A DNA stretch of 64,000 nt from Streptomyces shenzhenensis (GTDB lineage: Bacteria; Actinomycetota; Actinomycetes; Streptomycetales; Streptomycetaceae). A program made the position numbers and the translations under genes. The first letter of the stretch is position 1; every line of letters starts with the position of its first letter. Shown in pieces: positions 43,682-52,996 of this stretch. A model generated the notes under the pieces. The model was not told where the DNA came from, ran no database searches, and saw only the letters and a list, made by a program, of their open reading frames with translations. The stretch spans positions 1 to 64,000 of the forward strand of contig NZ_JAJONF010000006.1 of the NCBI RefSeq assembly GCF_021462265.1, written 5' to 3'.

Positions 43682-44597
43682 AGCGGATCCTCGGGTCGAG
43701 TACGGCGTAGAGCAGGTCCACCAGGAGGTTGGCCACCAGGAACACCAGGACCAGCACGGTCACGAACCCGACCACCGTCTGGGTGTTCTGCCGCAGGATC
43801 CCCTGGTAGAGCTGGTAGCCGACACCGTGGATGTTGAAGATCCGTTCGGTGACGATCGCGCCGCCCATGAGCGCGCCGATGTCGGTGCCGATGAAGGTGA
43901 CGACGGGGATGAGGGAGTTGCGCAGCAGGTGCCGGGTGACGACCCGGCGGCGGGGCAGGCCCTTGGCGACGGCGGTACGGACGTAGTCGCTCTGTTTGTT
44001 CTCGGCGATGGAGGTGCGGGTCAGCCGCGTGACGTAGGCGAGCGACACGGAGGCGAGCACCAGCCCGGGAACGATCAGCTCGCCGAAGGCGGCGTCCGGC
44101 GAGACGGAGGGTCTGATCCAGCCCCATCGCACTCCCAGGAGGAGCTGGAGCAGCAGGCCGGTGACGAAGGTCGGTACGGAGATGACGACCAGGGTGGCGA
44201 GCAGGACTCCCGTGTCGACGGGCCGCCCGCGCCGCAGTCCGGTCACGACGCCCAGCGTGATGCCGATCACGATCTCGAAGACGACGGCCACGACGGTCAG
44301 CCGGATGGTGACGGGGAACGCGGTGGACATCAGCTCGGTGACCGGCTGGCCGTTGAACGCCGTACCGAAGTCCCCGGTGAAGACGTTCCCCATGTAGGTG
44401 AGGTATTGCCGCCACACCGGCTTGTCGAGGCCGAACTCCTTCTTCAGCTGGGCGGCGGTCGCCGGGTCGCAGGCCCGCTCACCGCACAGGCCGGCGATCG
44501 GGTCGCCCATCACATTGACCATGAGGAAGATCAGCAGCGTGGCCCCGACGAACACCGGGATCATCTGGAGCAGCCGCCGGACGACGTAGCGCCCCAT
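43674..44597 (-). CDS. Oligopeptide ABC importer permease (OppB type), operon 1
   Basis: A 307-residue permease beginning MGRYVVRRLLQMIPVFVGAT, the standard OppB/DppB start. It has six hydrophobic segments and the coupling motif RTAVAKGLPRRRVVTRHLLRN. A Cys pair (LCGERAC) occurs in the first outer loop. It starts 6 bases after the binding-protein stop, with no hairpin between the two, unlike the BldK-type operons further right. Confidence 0.92.
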   Translation of the reverse strand: MGRYVVRRLLQMIPVFVGATLLIFLMVNVMGDPIAGLCGERACDPATAAQLKKEFGLDKPVWRQYLTYMGNVFTGDFGTAFNGQPVTELMSTAFPVTIRLTVVAVVFEIVIGITLGVVTGLRRGRPVDTGVLLATLVVISVPTFVTGLLLQLLLGVRWGWIRPSVSPDAAFGELIVPGLVLASVSLAYVTRLTRTSIAENKQSDYVRTAVAKGLPRRRVVTRHLLRNSLIPVVTFIGTDIGALMGGAIVTERIFNIHGVGYQLYQGILRQNTQTVVGFVTVLVLVFLVANLLVDLLYAVLDPRIRYA

Positions 44598-44603
44598 GCC
44601 GGT

Positions 44604-46235
44604 TCAGCTGACCTTGATCTCGTTGTAGACGGGGACGCTGAACGGGTTGAGGGCCACGTTCGACAGCCGTTCGGAGTAGCCGGCGCTGCCGTTCTGGTAC
44701 CAGAGCGGAATGGCGGCCATGTTGTCGCGGACGACTTCCTCGGCCTGCTGGAAGGCGGAGACGGCCTTGGCGGTGTCGGTCTGGGCGTTCGCCTGGTCGA
44801 CGAGTCGGTCGAAGTCCTTGTCGGACCACTTGCCGTCGTTGGAGGAGGCGTCGGTGTAGTAGAGCGGCTGGAGGAAGTTCTGGATGAGCGGGTAGTCCAT
44901 CTGCCAGCCCGCGCGGAACGGTCCGGTCATCTTGTGCTGCCCGATCTGGTTGCGGAAGTCGGCGAACGTACCGACCGGATTCCCCACACACGCCTTGTCG
45001 TTGCCCAGTGCGTTGTTGATGGAGTTGCACACGGCGTCCACCCACATCCTGTGCGAGCCGGTGTCGGCGTTGTATGTGATCTTGAGCTGCCCGCCGGGGA
45101 GCCCGCCGCCCTCCCGGATCAGCCGTTTGGCCTCGGCGGGGTTGTAGTCACAGGCGCTCCCGCACAGCCCCTCCTTGAAGCCGCCGTCCGTGCCGAGCAC
45201 CGGGGAGGTCCAGTCGGTGGCCGGGGTGCGGGTGTTCTGGAAGATGGTGTCGGTGATCTGCTTCCGGTTGATGGCCATGGACAGGCCGGTGCGGACCTTC
45301 TGCGCGCCGCTGTTGTTCCAGGCGCTGTCGTAGTAGGGGAAGGCGAGCGTCTGGATGATGCCGGCCGGGGTGTTGATGTAACGGCCGCCGAGGTCGCTCT
45401 TGACGTTCTTCAGCTGGGAGGCGGGCACGTCGTCGACCAGGTCGAGGTTGCCGGCGATGAGGTCGGTGTAGGCGGTGTCGCTGTCCGTGTAGACCTTGAG
45501 GTCCACTCCGGCGTTCTGCGCCTTGTCGCCGCCGGGATAGCCGTCCCACTTCTTCAGTGACATCTGCGAGCCCTTTGTGTAGGACTCGATGCGGTACGGC
45601 CCGTCGCCGACCGGTTGCGCCAGCCAGCCGGCGTGGTCGGTGAAGAAGGACTGCGGGAGCGGGGCGAAGGCGGCGTAGCCGAGGGTGTCGGGGAAGCCGG
45701 AGAACTTCTGGTTCAGCCGGACGGTGAAGGTGCGGTCGTCGACGACCTTCAGACCGGAGAGTGTGTCGGCACTCTGTGAGCCGCCGGCCGGGTGGACCTT
45801 GTCGTAGCCCTGGATGTAGCCGAAGAAGTAGGCGTTCTTCTGGTTGTTCCTGAGGCTCGCTCCGTAGTTCCAGGCGTCGACGAACGACTTGGCGGTCACC
45901 TTCTCGCCGTTGCTGAACGTCCAGCCGTCCTTGACCGTGATCGTGAAGTTCTGCGAGTCGCTCGTGTCGATCTTCTGGGCGAGCATGTCCGTCGCGTTGC
46001 CGGTCTTCGGGTCGTACTTCTTCAGACCCCGGAAGATCATGTCGAGGACCTTGCCGCCCTGGACCTCGTTGGTGTTGGCCGGCTCCAGGGGGTTCTGCGG
46101 GTCGCCCCAGGAGGAGCTGAGCACGCCGCTCTCGCCTCCGCCGCCCCCGCTGCCGCCGCCACCCCCACAGGCCGTGGCGGCGAGCGCCACCACCACCGCG
46201 CAGACCGCCCCTCGGGCGTGCGTGGCTGAACGCAT
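44604..46235 (-). CDS. Oligopeptide-binding lipoprotein (OppA type), operon 1
   Basis: A 543-residue SBP family 5 lipoprotein. The signal ends in a lipobox LAATAC followed by a Gly-rich linker. The body carries the family motifs KDGWTFSNGEKVTAKSFVDA and VGDGPYRIESY. It captures peptides outside the cell for its permease pair. It is the first gene of the operon; the 27-bp palindromic element at 46297-46323 is about 60 bases upstream. Positional match to SCO5117 is from memory. Confidence 0.92.
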   Translation of the reverse strand: MRSATHARGAVCAVVVALAATACGGGGGSGGGGGESGVLSSSWGDPQNPLEPANTNEVQGGKVLDMIFRGLKKYDPKTGNATDMLAQKIDTSDSQNFTITVKDGWTFSNGEKVTAKSFVDAWNYGASLRNNQKNAYFFGYIQGYDKVHPAGGSQSADTLSGLKVVDDRTFTVRLNQKFSGFPDTLGYAAFAPLPQSFFTDHAGWLAQPVGDGPYRIESYTKGSQMSLKKWDGYPGGDKAQNAGVDLKVYTDSDTAYTDLIAGNLDLVDDVPASQLKNVKSDLGGRYINTPAGIIQTLAFPYYDSAWNNSGAQKVRTGLSMAINRKQITDTIFQNTRTPATDWTSPVLGTDGGFKEGLCGSACDYNPAEAKRLIREGGGLPGGQLKITYNADTGSHRMWVDAVCNSINNALGNDKACVGNPVGTFADFRNQIGQHKMTGPFRAGWQMDYPLIQNFLQPLYYTDASSNDGKWSDKDFDRLVDQANAQTDTAKAVSAFQQAEEVVRDNMAAIPLWYQNGSAGYSERLSNVALNPFSVPVYNEIKVS

Positions 46236-46755
46236 GGCGTGCCTCCTCCGTGAAGGTGCTCGGTGCCGGCGGATCCATAGATGACCCGTTACCGGTCAAT
46301 ATCGACCGAACAGGTCGATATTGCTCACCCACTGCCCCGAACGGAGGGTCCCCGAGGGGCCCGTGGGGACCTTTAGGGGGACACGTCACCCGATTGCGGG
46401 CGGCCCTCCTGGGACCCCTTGAGGATCATGCAACGACCACGCAATGGATCTCCGCGCAACGATGCCGAAACGTTGGATTACGACCGGCCGATGTACGCAT
46501 TTCGGCACCCACGCGTCCGCATAACGAACTCCTTGCCCGTTTCGAGCGATTTGCCGGAACTAAAGCACGATGCGATTACAACGCGCTACCCGCGTAGCTA
46601 CGGAATGATCAAGCCCAGGCAAAGAAAGTAAAGAGACAGTCAAGCCGACCGAGAATTTATTGACCTTGAATGAATTGCGTTGAAAAAGTCCGGCGTAGCC
46701 CGTAGGGGAGTGTGCCCTGCGGAGTCATCAGACCCTCCCTTGGGCCAGGAGCACC
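46236..46755. promoter_or_regulatory. 520-base divergent regulatory region between two peptide importer operons
   Basis: No supported gene lies here. The left part holds a perfect palindrome (46297-46323) and a GGTCCCC/GGGGACC inverted repeat near 46347-46371. From about 46410 to 46700 the DNA is clearly less GC-rich than its surroundings, with runs such as GAGAATTTATTGACC, and probably holds the promoter of the plus-strand operon. An ORF at 46419-46631 has no ribosome binding site and poor codon bias. Confidence 0.5.
46297..46323 (-). promoter_or_regulatory. Perfect 11-bp inverted repeat, candidate operator of importer operon 1
   Basis: CAATATCGACC (46297-46307), spacer GAACA, then GGTCGATATTG (46313-46323). 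The AT content is unusual for this genome. It lies 62-88 bases upstream of the OppA-type start, where a repressor could block transcription. The binding protein is unknown. Confidence 0.6.
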
Positions 46756-47784
46756 ATGACCCCCCCAACTCCATCCGCGGCTGCCCCGCTCGAGGTGACC
46801 GACGAGACCGAGAAGAAGTCGATCACTTCGGACGGCTCGAAGGGCAGCGAGAGCAGGTCGCCGGGCCGCCTGGCCTGGAAGCGCTTCAAGCGCGACCGTA
46901 CGGGCGTTATATCCGCTTACGTCGTGATCTTCTTCTTCGTGATCGGCATCGCGGCACCACTGATCGCGAAGCTGTACGGGAAGAACCCGTACACCACGTA
47001 CACCACCCAGCACCCTGAGCTGCTCAATGCCTTCTCGTACCCCGCAGGGCCCAATGGAGGTATGAGCTCGGAGTTCTGGTTCGGCATCGAGCCCCAGCTC
47101 GGCCGGGACGTCTTCACGTTCCTGCTGTACGCCATCCGCAACTCACTCGGCATCGCGACAGCCGCCGCACTGCTCACCACCGTCCTCGGCGTCGTGATCG
47201 GCGTCACAGCGGGCTACCTGGGCGGCAAGACGGACTACCTGGTCAGCCGGATCATCGACATCCTGCTGTCGTTCCCGTCCACGCTGTTCTTCATCGCGTT
47301 CATGCCTGTCGTCTTCGGCTTCTTCGTCGCCCCCGACGACAACATCCCGACTTCGCTCCGCGCGACCGCACTGATCCTCGTGCTGTCCGCCTTCGGCTGG
47401 GCGTCCATCGCCCGACTGCTGCGCGGACAGGTGCTCGGCCTGCGCGAGCGGGAATTCGTCGAGGCGGCGAAGGTCACGGGCGCCTCACCGATGCGCGTCG
47501 TGTTCAAGGAACTGCTGCCCAACCTCTGGACTCCGATCATCATCCAGTCCACTCTGCTGCTGCCTGCCTTCGTGACCGCCGAGGCGGGCCTGGCCTTCCT
47601 CGGCGTAGGCATGATCGATCCGACCCCCGACTGGGGCGTGATGATCGGCCGAGGCGCGCAGTTCTACACCGAGGACATCACCTTCATGCTCTTCCCGGGC
47701 ATCTCCATGGTGATCTTCGTTCTCGCGTTCAACCTGCTCGGTGACTCCGTGCGCGACGCGCTCGACCCGAAGTCCAAGCGGTAG
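46756..47784 (+). CDS. BldK-type oligopeptide importer permease (OppC/BldKA-like), operon 2
   Basis: A 342-residue permease with about 45 cytoplasmic N-terminal residues, one isolated helix (ISAYVVIFFFVIGIAAPLIA), an outer loop and five further helices, as in OppC. The coupling motif is EAAKVTGASPMRVVFKELLPN. AGGAG precedes the ATG. As in S. coelicolor bldK, the operon begins with this permease and the binding protein comes second, which differs from operon 1. BldK imports an extracellular oligopeptide needed for aerial growth. Confidence 0.88.
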   Translation: MTPPTPSAAAPLEVTDETEKKSITSDGSKGSESRSPGRLAWKRFKRDRTGVISAYVVIFFFVIGIAAPLIAKLYGKNPYTTYTTQHPELLNAFSYPAGPNGGMSSEFWFGIEPQLGRDVFTFLLYAIRNSLGIATAAALLTTVLGVVIGVTAGYLGGKTDYLVSRIIDILLSFPSTLFFIAFMPVVFGFFVAPDDNIPTSLRATALILVLSAFGWASIARLLRGQVLGLREREFVEAAKVTGASPMRVVFKELLPNLWTPIIIQSTLLLPAFVTAEAGLAFLGVGMIDPTPDWGVMIGRGAQFYTEDITFMLFPGISMVIFVLAFNLLGDSVRDALDPKSKR

Positions 47785-47865
47785 CAACCCCGTACCACCC
47801 GGCCCGGTTCGATGACGTCCGGCTGGTTCCGACCATCCGAATTGACCCCTATAGGCAGGCTCAGC

Positions 47866-49623
47866 ATGTCTTTTTCTCGCAGAAACTTCCTGATCGCCAC
47901 CGGTGTGGCTGCGGCTTCCACGACCGTGCTGAGCGCGTGCAGCAGCGGTAGCGACAGCAAGGGCTCGTCCAAGGTCCCGTCCGTTTCCGGCGCGAAGACC
48001 ATGAACATCCCGGTCGGCACCAAGGCGGACTCCACGGGTCCGGCACCCGAGGTCACGGGCGCGGTCAAGGGCGGCACGGTCTACTCGCTCGACCAGTTCG
48101 ACATGGACCACCTGGACCCGGCGCAGATCTACGTCTCCACCGAGGGCGCCATCACCCGCCCGATCCTGCGCGGTCTGACCGGCTACAAGGTCGACGACAA
48201 GGGCGGCGCCACGCTCGTCGGCGACGTCGCGACCGACGCCGGCACCATGAAGGACGGCGGCAAGACCTGGTCGTTCACGATCAAGGACGGCATCAAGTGG
48301 GAGGACGGCACCGACCTCTCCATGGACGACGTCCGCCACACCTTCGAGCGCCTCTTCGCCCCGTTCGTGACCGAGGGCCCCCGCTACGTCCAGCAGTGGC
48401 TGGTCGGCGGCGACAAGTACAAGGGCCCCTACGACGGCAAGAAGCTGTCCTCGATCGAGATCTCCGGCAAGACGATCACCTTCACCCTCACCGAGGCCCG
48501 CACCGACTTCAACTACACGCTGGGCATGCCCGGCTACGGCCTTGTCAACAAGAAGAACGACACCAAGGAGAAGTACGACAAGCGTCCGTACGCCCTTGGC
48601 CCCTACAAGATCGACAGCCGGAGCATCGGCAAGTCGATGACCTACGTGCGCAACGAGCACTGGGACCCCGCCACGGACTCGATCCGCAACGCGTACCCGG
48701 ACAAGTACATCTTCCAGTTCGGCTTCCAGCCGGTCGCCTCCACCGACCGCTACATCGCGGACAAGGGCAACGACCAGTACGCGATGTCGATCTTCAACGA
48801 GGTGGCGGCCGAGCGCACCGCGCAGGTCCTCACCAACGCCTCGCTGAAGAAGCGTGTTCTGACCCAGGTCGACACGGTCACCTACTACTGGCCGATCAAC
48901 ATGACCCGGATCAAGGACCTGAAGGTCCGCCAGGCGATCAACTGGGCGTGGCCGCACCAGCAGCTGCAGACCATCCGCGGTGGTGCGTCCACCAGCGAGC
49001 TGGCCAGCACCATCCTCAGCCCGGTGACCCCCGGCTACAAGGACTTCGACCTGTACGGCGTGACCACGAAGCCCGGTGGCGACCCGGCCAAGGCGAAGGC
49101 GCTGCTGAAGGAGGCCGGCAAGGTCGGCCAGAAGCTGGTCATCGCCTACCAGCAGTCGGACAACGCGGTGAAGCAGGCCGTGGCCATCAAGAACGCCCTT
49201 GAGGCGGCCGGCTTCCAGGTCGTCAACCAGCAGGTCGACAAGACGACCTTCTACACCCAGATCGGCAAGATCGACAACGGCTACGACCTGTTCGCGGCCG
49301 GCTGGAGCCCGGACTGGCCGAACGGCTACTCGGTCTTCTTCCCCTGCTGGAGCGGCAAGAACATCGGCGACGGCCGCAGCAACTACGCCCAGCTGAACGA
49401 CCCGAGCGTGAACAAGGCGATCGACGCGGCCGCCAAGATCGCCGATGTCGAAGAGGCCAACAAGGCCTGGGGTGCCATCGACAAGCAGATCATGGAGCTC
49501 GCGCCGGTCGTCCCGGACTACCACTCCATCCGCAACTGGATGTACGGATCCAAGATCGGCAACGTCGTCTACGACGCCGGCAACACCTGCGTCGCGCTCT
49601 GCAAGCTGTACGTCAAGAAGTAA
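47866..49623 (+). CDS. BldK-type oligopeptide-binding lipoprotein with twin-arginine signal, operon 2
   Basis: A 585-residue SBP family 5 protein. The N-terminus MSFSRRNFLIATGVAAAS is a twin-arginine signal (SRRNFL), and the lipobox LSAC follows at residues 22-25, so it is a Tat-exported lipoprotein. The binding-fold motifs KDGIKWEDGTDLSMDDVRHTF and RPYALGPYKIDS are present. Near the C-terminus two Cys occur in NTCVALCKLYVKK. It would deliver peptides to the permeases on either side. A 12-bp hairpin follows its stop. Confidence 0.9.
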   Translation: MSFSRRNFLIATGVAAASTTVLSACSSGSDSKGSSKVPSVSGAKTMNIPVGTKADSTGPAPEVTGAVKGGTVYSLDQFDMDHLDPAQIYVSTEGAITRPILRGLTGYKVDDKGGATLVGDVATDAGTMKDGGKTWSFTIKDGIKWEDGTDLSMDDVRHTFERLFAPFVTEGPRYVQQWLVGGDKYKGPYDGKKLSSIEISGKTITFTLTEARTDFNYTLGMPGYGLVNKKNDTKEKYDKRPYALGPYKIDSRSIGKSMTYVRNEHWDPATDSIRNAYPDKYIFQFGFQPVASTDRYIADKGNDQYAMSIFNEVAAERTAQVLTNASLKKRVLTQVDTVTYYWPINMTRIKDLKVRQAINWAWPHQQLQTIRGGASTSELASTILSPVTPGYKDFDLYGVTTKPGGDPAKAKALLKEAGKVGQKLVIAYQQSDNAVKQAVAIKNALEAAGFQVVNQQVDKTTFYTQIGKIDNGYDLFAAGWSPDWPNGYSVFFPCWSGKNIGDGRSNYAQLNDPSVNKAIDAAAKIADVEEANKAWGAIDKQIMELAPVVPDYHSIRNWMYGSKIGNVVYDAGNTCVALCKLYVKK

Positions 49624-49638
49624 GCGCACCAGACCCTC

Positions 49639-49667
49639 GGGGGGCGGCCGCGACCCGGCCGCCCCCC
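49639..49667 (+). promoter_or_regulatory. Intercistronic hairpin after the binding-protein gene, operon 2
   Basis: GGGGGGCGGCCG-CGACC-CGGCCGCCCCCC is a perfect 12-bp stem lying 16 bases past the stop and 56 bases before the next start. It may protect the binding-protein mRNA or partly terminate, giving more binding protein than permease. Operon 3 has a hairpin at the same place. Confidence 0.7.
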
Positions 49668-49722
49668 TACGGCCCACCCCTCACCCCCCGGCGACGGCGC
49701 CCCGTCCGGAAAGTCACGCCCC

Positions 49723-50703
49723 ATGTTCCGCTTCCTTGTCCGCCGAGTCTTCGGCGCGCTGGTCATCCTCTTGATCATCAGCGCTGTCACCTTCTGGCTC
49801 TTCTACGCCATCCCGCGTGACCCCGCCACGTTGTCCTGCGGCAAGAACTGCACGCCCGACATGCTCGCGCAGGTCCGGCACAACCTGGGCATCGACCATC
49901 CGGTTCCGGTCCAGTACTGGTACTGGCTCAAGGGCATCTTCGTCGGCCGCAGCTACGGCGACTTCGGCAACTGCAGCGCGCCCTGCCTCGGGTACTCGTT
50001 CGCCAACCGCGAGCCCGTCCTCGGGACGATCATGGACAGGCTCCCGCTGACCCTGTCGCTCGCTTTCGGCTCGGCCGTCGTGTTCCTCATCTTCGGTATC
50101 GGCGCCGGCATGCTCGCCGCCGTCAAGCAGGGCAAGTGGCAGGACAAGGTCGCCAGCTCGGCGTCGCTGGTCGCCTCCTCGATGCAGATCTACTTCGTCG
50201 GCTACATCGCGATGTACTTCTTCGTCGCGAAACTCGGCATCCTGGACAACCCGTCGTACACCCCCCTCACCCAGAACCCGATCGAGTGGGCCTCGGGTCT
50301 CCTGCTGCCCTGGCTGGTGCTGGCCCTGATCTGGACCGCCAACTACACCCGTATGACGCGCTCCCAGCTGGTCGAGACGCTGAGCGAGGACTACGTCCGC
50401 ACGGCCCGGGCCAAGGGCCTCTCCCGTCGGAACGTCTTCTTCCGGTTCGCCTGGCGCGGCGCGATGGGTCCGATCGTCACGATCTTCGGCATCGACCTCG
50501 CGACGCTCATCGGCGGCGCGATCATCACCGAGACCGTCTTCAGCCTCCAGGGCGTGGGCCAGCTCGCCCTGAAGTCCGTGGACCAGAGCGACCTGCCCAT
50601 GGTGCTCGGCGTGACCCTGCTGTCCGCCGGCGCGATCGTGATCTTCAACATCGCCGTGGACGCCGTCTACGCACTCATCGACCCGCGGATCCGGCTCGCC
50701 TGA
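49723..50703 (+). CDS. BldK-type oligopeptide importer permease (OppB/BldKC-like), operon 2
   Basis: A 326-residue OppB-like permease beginning MFRFLVRRVFGALVILLIIS, with six hydrophobic segments, a Cys pair in the first outer loop (LSCGKNCTPD) and coupling motif RTARAKGLSRRNVFFRFAWRG. It is closely similar along its whole length to the right-edge permease at 62666 (shared [29 protein letters not shown] segments), consistent with duplication of the operon. Confidence 0.9.
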   Translation: MFRFLVRRVFGALVILLIISAVTFWLFYAIPRDPATLSCGKNCTPDMLAQVRHNLGIDHPVPVQYWYWLKGIFVGRSYGDFGNCSAPCLGYSFANREPVLGTIMDRLPLTLSLAFGSAVVFLIFGIGAGMLAAVKQGKWQDKVASSASLVASSMQIYFVGYIAMYFFVAKLGILDNPSYTPLTQNPIEWASGLLLPWLVLALIWTANYTRMTRSQLVETLSEDYVRTARAKGLSRRNVFFRFAWRGAMGPIVTIFGIDLATLIGGAIITETVFSLQGVGQLALKSVDQSDLPMVLGVTLLSAGAIVIFNIAVDAVYALIDPRIRLA

Positions 50704-50748
50704 CCTCCGCCCCACCCCCGACCTCGCATCACCCTCAGGAGCGTCCCC

Positions 50749-51789
50749 GTGACGAGCACCGATCAGCAGCCGTTCCTCTCCGTCAAGGACCTCAAAGTCC
50801 ACTTCTCCACAGAGGACGGCATCGTCAAGGCCGTCGACGGGCTCAGCTTCGACATCGCCAAGGGCCAGACGCTCGGCATCGTCGGCGAGTCGGGCTCCGG
50901 CAAGTCCGTGACCAACCTGACCATCCTGGGTCTGCACGACGCCGCCCACACCCAGATCGACGGCGAGATCCTTCTCGACGGCCAGGAGTTGCTCACGGCT
51001 GCCGAGAAGGAGCTGGAGAAGCTTCGCGGCAACAAGATGTCGATGATCTTCCAGGACGCGTTGGCCTCGCTGTCGCCGTACCACACCATTGGCGCGCAGA
51101 TCGCCGAGGTGTACCGCAAGCACACCGGCGCCTCCAAGAAGGAGGCGCGGGCGCGGGCGATCGAGATGCTGAAGCGGGTCGGGATCCCGCAGCCGGACGT
51201 CCGGGTCGACGACTACCCGCACCAGTTCTCCGGCGGTATGCGCCAGCGCGCGATGATCGCCATGGCGCTGGTCTGCGACCCCGAGCTCCTGATCGCCGAC
51301 GAGCCCACCACCGCGCTCGACGTGACGGTCCAGGCCCAGATCATGGACCTCCTCAAGGACCTCCAGCGGGAGTTCGGTACGGCCATCATCTTCATCACCC
51401 ACGACCTCGGCGTCATCGCCGACATCGCGGACGACGTCCTGGTGATGTACGGCGGCCGGTGCGTGGAGCGAGGCACCAAGAAGCAGGTACTGGGCAATCC
51501 GCAGCATCCGTACACGCTTGGCCTGCTCAACTCCATGCCGGCTCTGGACGGACCGGTCGACGTGCCGTTGTCGCCGATTCCCGGCTCCCCGCCCTCGCTG
51601 CTCAACCCGCCCTCCGGTTGCCGCTTCCACCCGCGCTGCGCGTTCGCGGAGAAGGTCCCGGGCGGCAAGTGCTCCAGCGTGAGCCCGGTACTCGAACTGA
51701 CCGAGGGCCGCGGCTCCGCCTGCCACCTGGAACTGAGCAAGCGCGACGAACTCTTCGCCGACTACGCGGCCATCGCCGGTCACAACTGA
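50749..51789 (+). CDS. BldK-type importer ATPase (OppD/BldKD-like), operon 2
   Basis: A 346-residue ATPase with GTG start. Walker [10 protein letters not shown]-loop [13 protein letters not shown], signature [16 protein letters not shown] and Walker [12 protein letters not shown] are complete; the C-terminal domain has [12 protein letters not shown]. It is more like the ATPase at 61582 than the one at 41717 (for example LLDGQEL and [11 protein letters not shown] are shared), marking operons 2 and 3 as a pair. Confidence 0.92.
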   Translation: MTSTDQQPFLSVKDLKVHFSTEDGIVKAVDGLSFDIAKGQTLGIVGESGSGKSVTNLTILGLHDAAHTQIDGEILLDGQELLTAAEKELEKLRGNKMSMIFQDALASLSPYHTIGAQIAEVYRKHTGASKKEARARAIEMLKRVGIPQPDVRVDDYPHQFSGGMRQRAMIAMALVCDPELLIADEPTTALDVTVQAQIMDLLKDLQREFGTAIIFITHDLGVIADIADDVLVMYGGRCVERGTKKQVLGNPQHPYTLGLLNSMPALDGPVDVPLSPIPGSPPSLLNPPSGCRFHPRCAFAEKVPGGKCSSVSPVLELTEGRGSACHLELSKRDELFADYAAIAGHN

Positions 51790-51815
51790 CGGACACGAGA
51801 CGGGACTTCACGACC

Positions 51816-52859
51816 ATGAGCAACACCAACCCCCTCCTGGACGTCTCCGGGCTGACCAAGCACTTCCCGATCAAGGGCGGTTTCCCGATCAAGCGGACGG
51901 TCGGCGCGGTGCAGGCGGTCGACGGCCTCGACTTCCAGGTCGCCGAGGGCGAGAGCCTGGGTCTGGTCGGTGAGTCGGGCTGCGGCAAGTCCACCACCGG
52001 CCGGCTCATCACGCGCCTCCTGGAGCCGACGGGCGGCAAGATCACCTACCGCGGCCAGGACATCACGCACGCCAACCGCAGGCAGCTGGCGCCGATCCGG
52101 TCCGAGATCCAGATGATCTTCCAGGACCCGTACGCCTCGCTGAACCCCCGTCAGACGGTCGGCAAGATCGTCGCGGGCCCGATGGAGATCAACGACATCA
52201 ACCCGGCCGGCGGTCGCGAGAACCGGGTCCGCGAGCTGCTCGAAATCGTCGGTCTCAACCCCGAGCACTACAACCGCTTCCCGCACGAGTTCTCCGGCGG
52301 CCAGCGCCAGCGCATCGGCGTGGCCCGCGCCCTGGCCCTGGAACCGAAGCTGATCGTCGCCGACGAACCGGTATCCGCCCTCGACGTCTCCATCCAGGCG
52401 CAGGTGGTCAACCTTCTCCAGAAGGTCCAGCGGGAACTGGGCATCGCGTTCGTCTTCATCGCCCACGACCTCGCGATCGTGCGCCACTTCTCACAGCGCG
52501 TCGCGGTGATGTACCTCGGCAAGATCGTGGAGATCGCCGACCGCGAGGACCTGTACGACAACCCGCGCCACCCCTACACGCGGGCCCTGCTGTCCGCCGT
52601 GCCCGAGGCGACGGTCGAGGCGGAGCCGCGCGAGCGGATCCGCCTGGTCGGAGACGTCCCGTCGCCGATCAACCCGCCGTCCGGCTGCCGCTTCCGGACC
52701 CGTTGCTGGAAGGCGACGGAGAAGTGCGCGTCGGAGGCGCCGCCGCTGGTCCAGGCCGACGGCAACAAGCCCGGCCACCTGACCGCCTGCCACTATCCTG
52801 AGGTGCGCGACGCGGTTCCCGCCCCGCGCCTTGCCAAGGACCCCGAGGCAGCGGCCTGA
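51816..52859 (+). CDS. BldK-type importer ATPase (OppF/BldKE-like), operon 2
   Basis: A 347-residue ATPase with Walker A GESGCGKS, signature [17 protein letters not shown], Walker [13 protein letters not shown] and C-terminal [16 protein letters not shown]. Over the central 150 residues nearly nine in ten positions agree with the protein at 60462. It closes operon 2; a strong terminator follows 86 bases later. Confidence 0.93.
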   Translation: MSNTNPLLDVSGLTKHFPIKGGFPIKRTVGAVQAVDGLDFQVAEGESLGLVGESGCGKSTTGRLITRLLEPTGGKITYRGQDITHANRRQLAPIRSEIQMIFQDPYASLNPRQTVGKIVAGPMEINDINPAGGRENRVRELLEIVGLNPEHYNRFPHEFSGGQRQRIGVARALALEPKLIVADEPVSALDVSIQAQVVNLLQKVQRELGIAFVFIAHDLAIVRHFSQRVAVMYLGKIVEIADREDLYDNPRHPYTRALLSAVPEATVEAEPRERIRLVGDVPSPINPPSGCRFRTRCWKATEKCASEAPPLVQADGNKPGHLTACHYPEVRDAVPAPRLAKDPEAAA

Positions 52860-52944
52860 CACACCCCTTTCCGTCAGCCGCCGCCTACGGACGGACTTTC
52901 ACCGGCCCATTGACCCGAGCCCTGAACGTCCGCTCCAGGGGAGC

Positions 52945-52976
52945 AAGGGCCCGCGCCTCCCCAGGCGCGGGCCCTT
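52945..52976. terminator. Terminator between operon 2 and the convergent MFS gene
   Basis: A perfect 14-bp stem (52945-52958 and 52963-52976) with a CCCC loop, followed by CTCGTT. It can stop transcription from both sides. Confidence 0.88.
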
Positions 52977-52996
52977 CTCGTTGCCGTTCGGCGCCC

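Noticed and set aside
46419..46631. Small 70-codon ORF in the gap between importer operons
   Set aside because: No ribosome binding site, poor third-position GC compared with real genes around it, and no resemblance to a known protein.
46756..52859. Composite transposon or prophage carrying operon 2
   Set aside because: No transposase, integrase, terminal inverted repeats or target duplication was seen; homologous duplication fits better.
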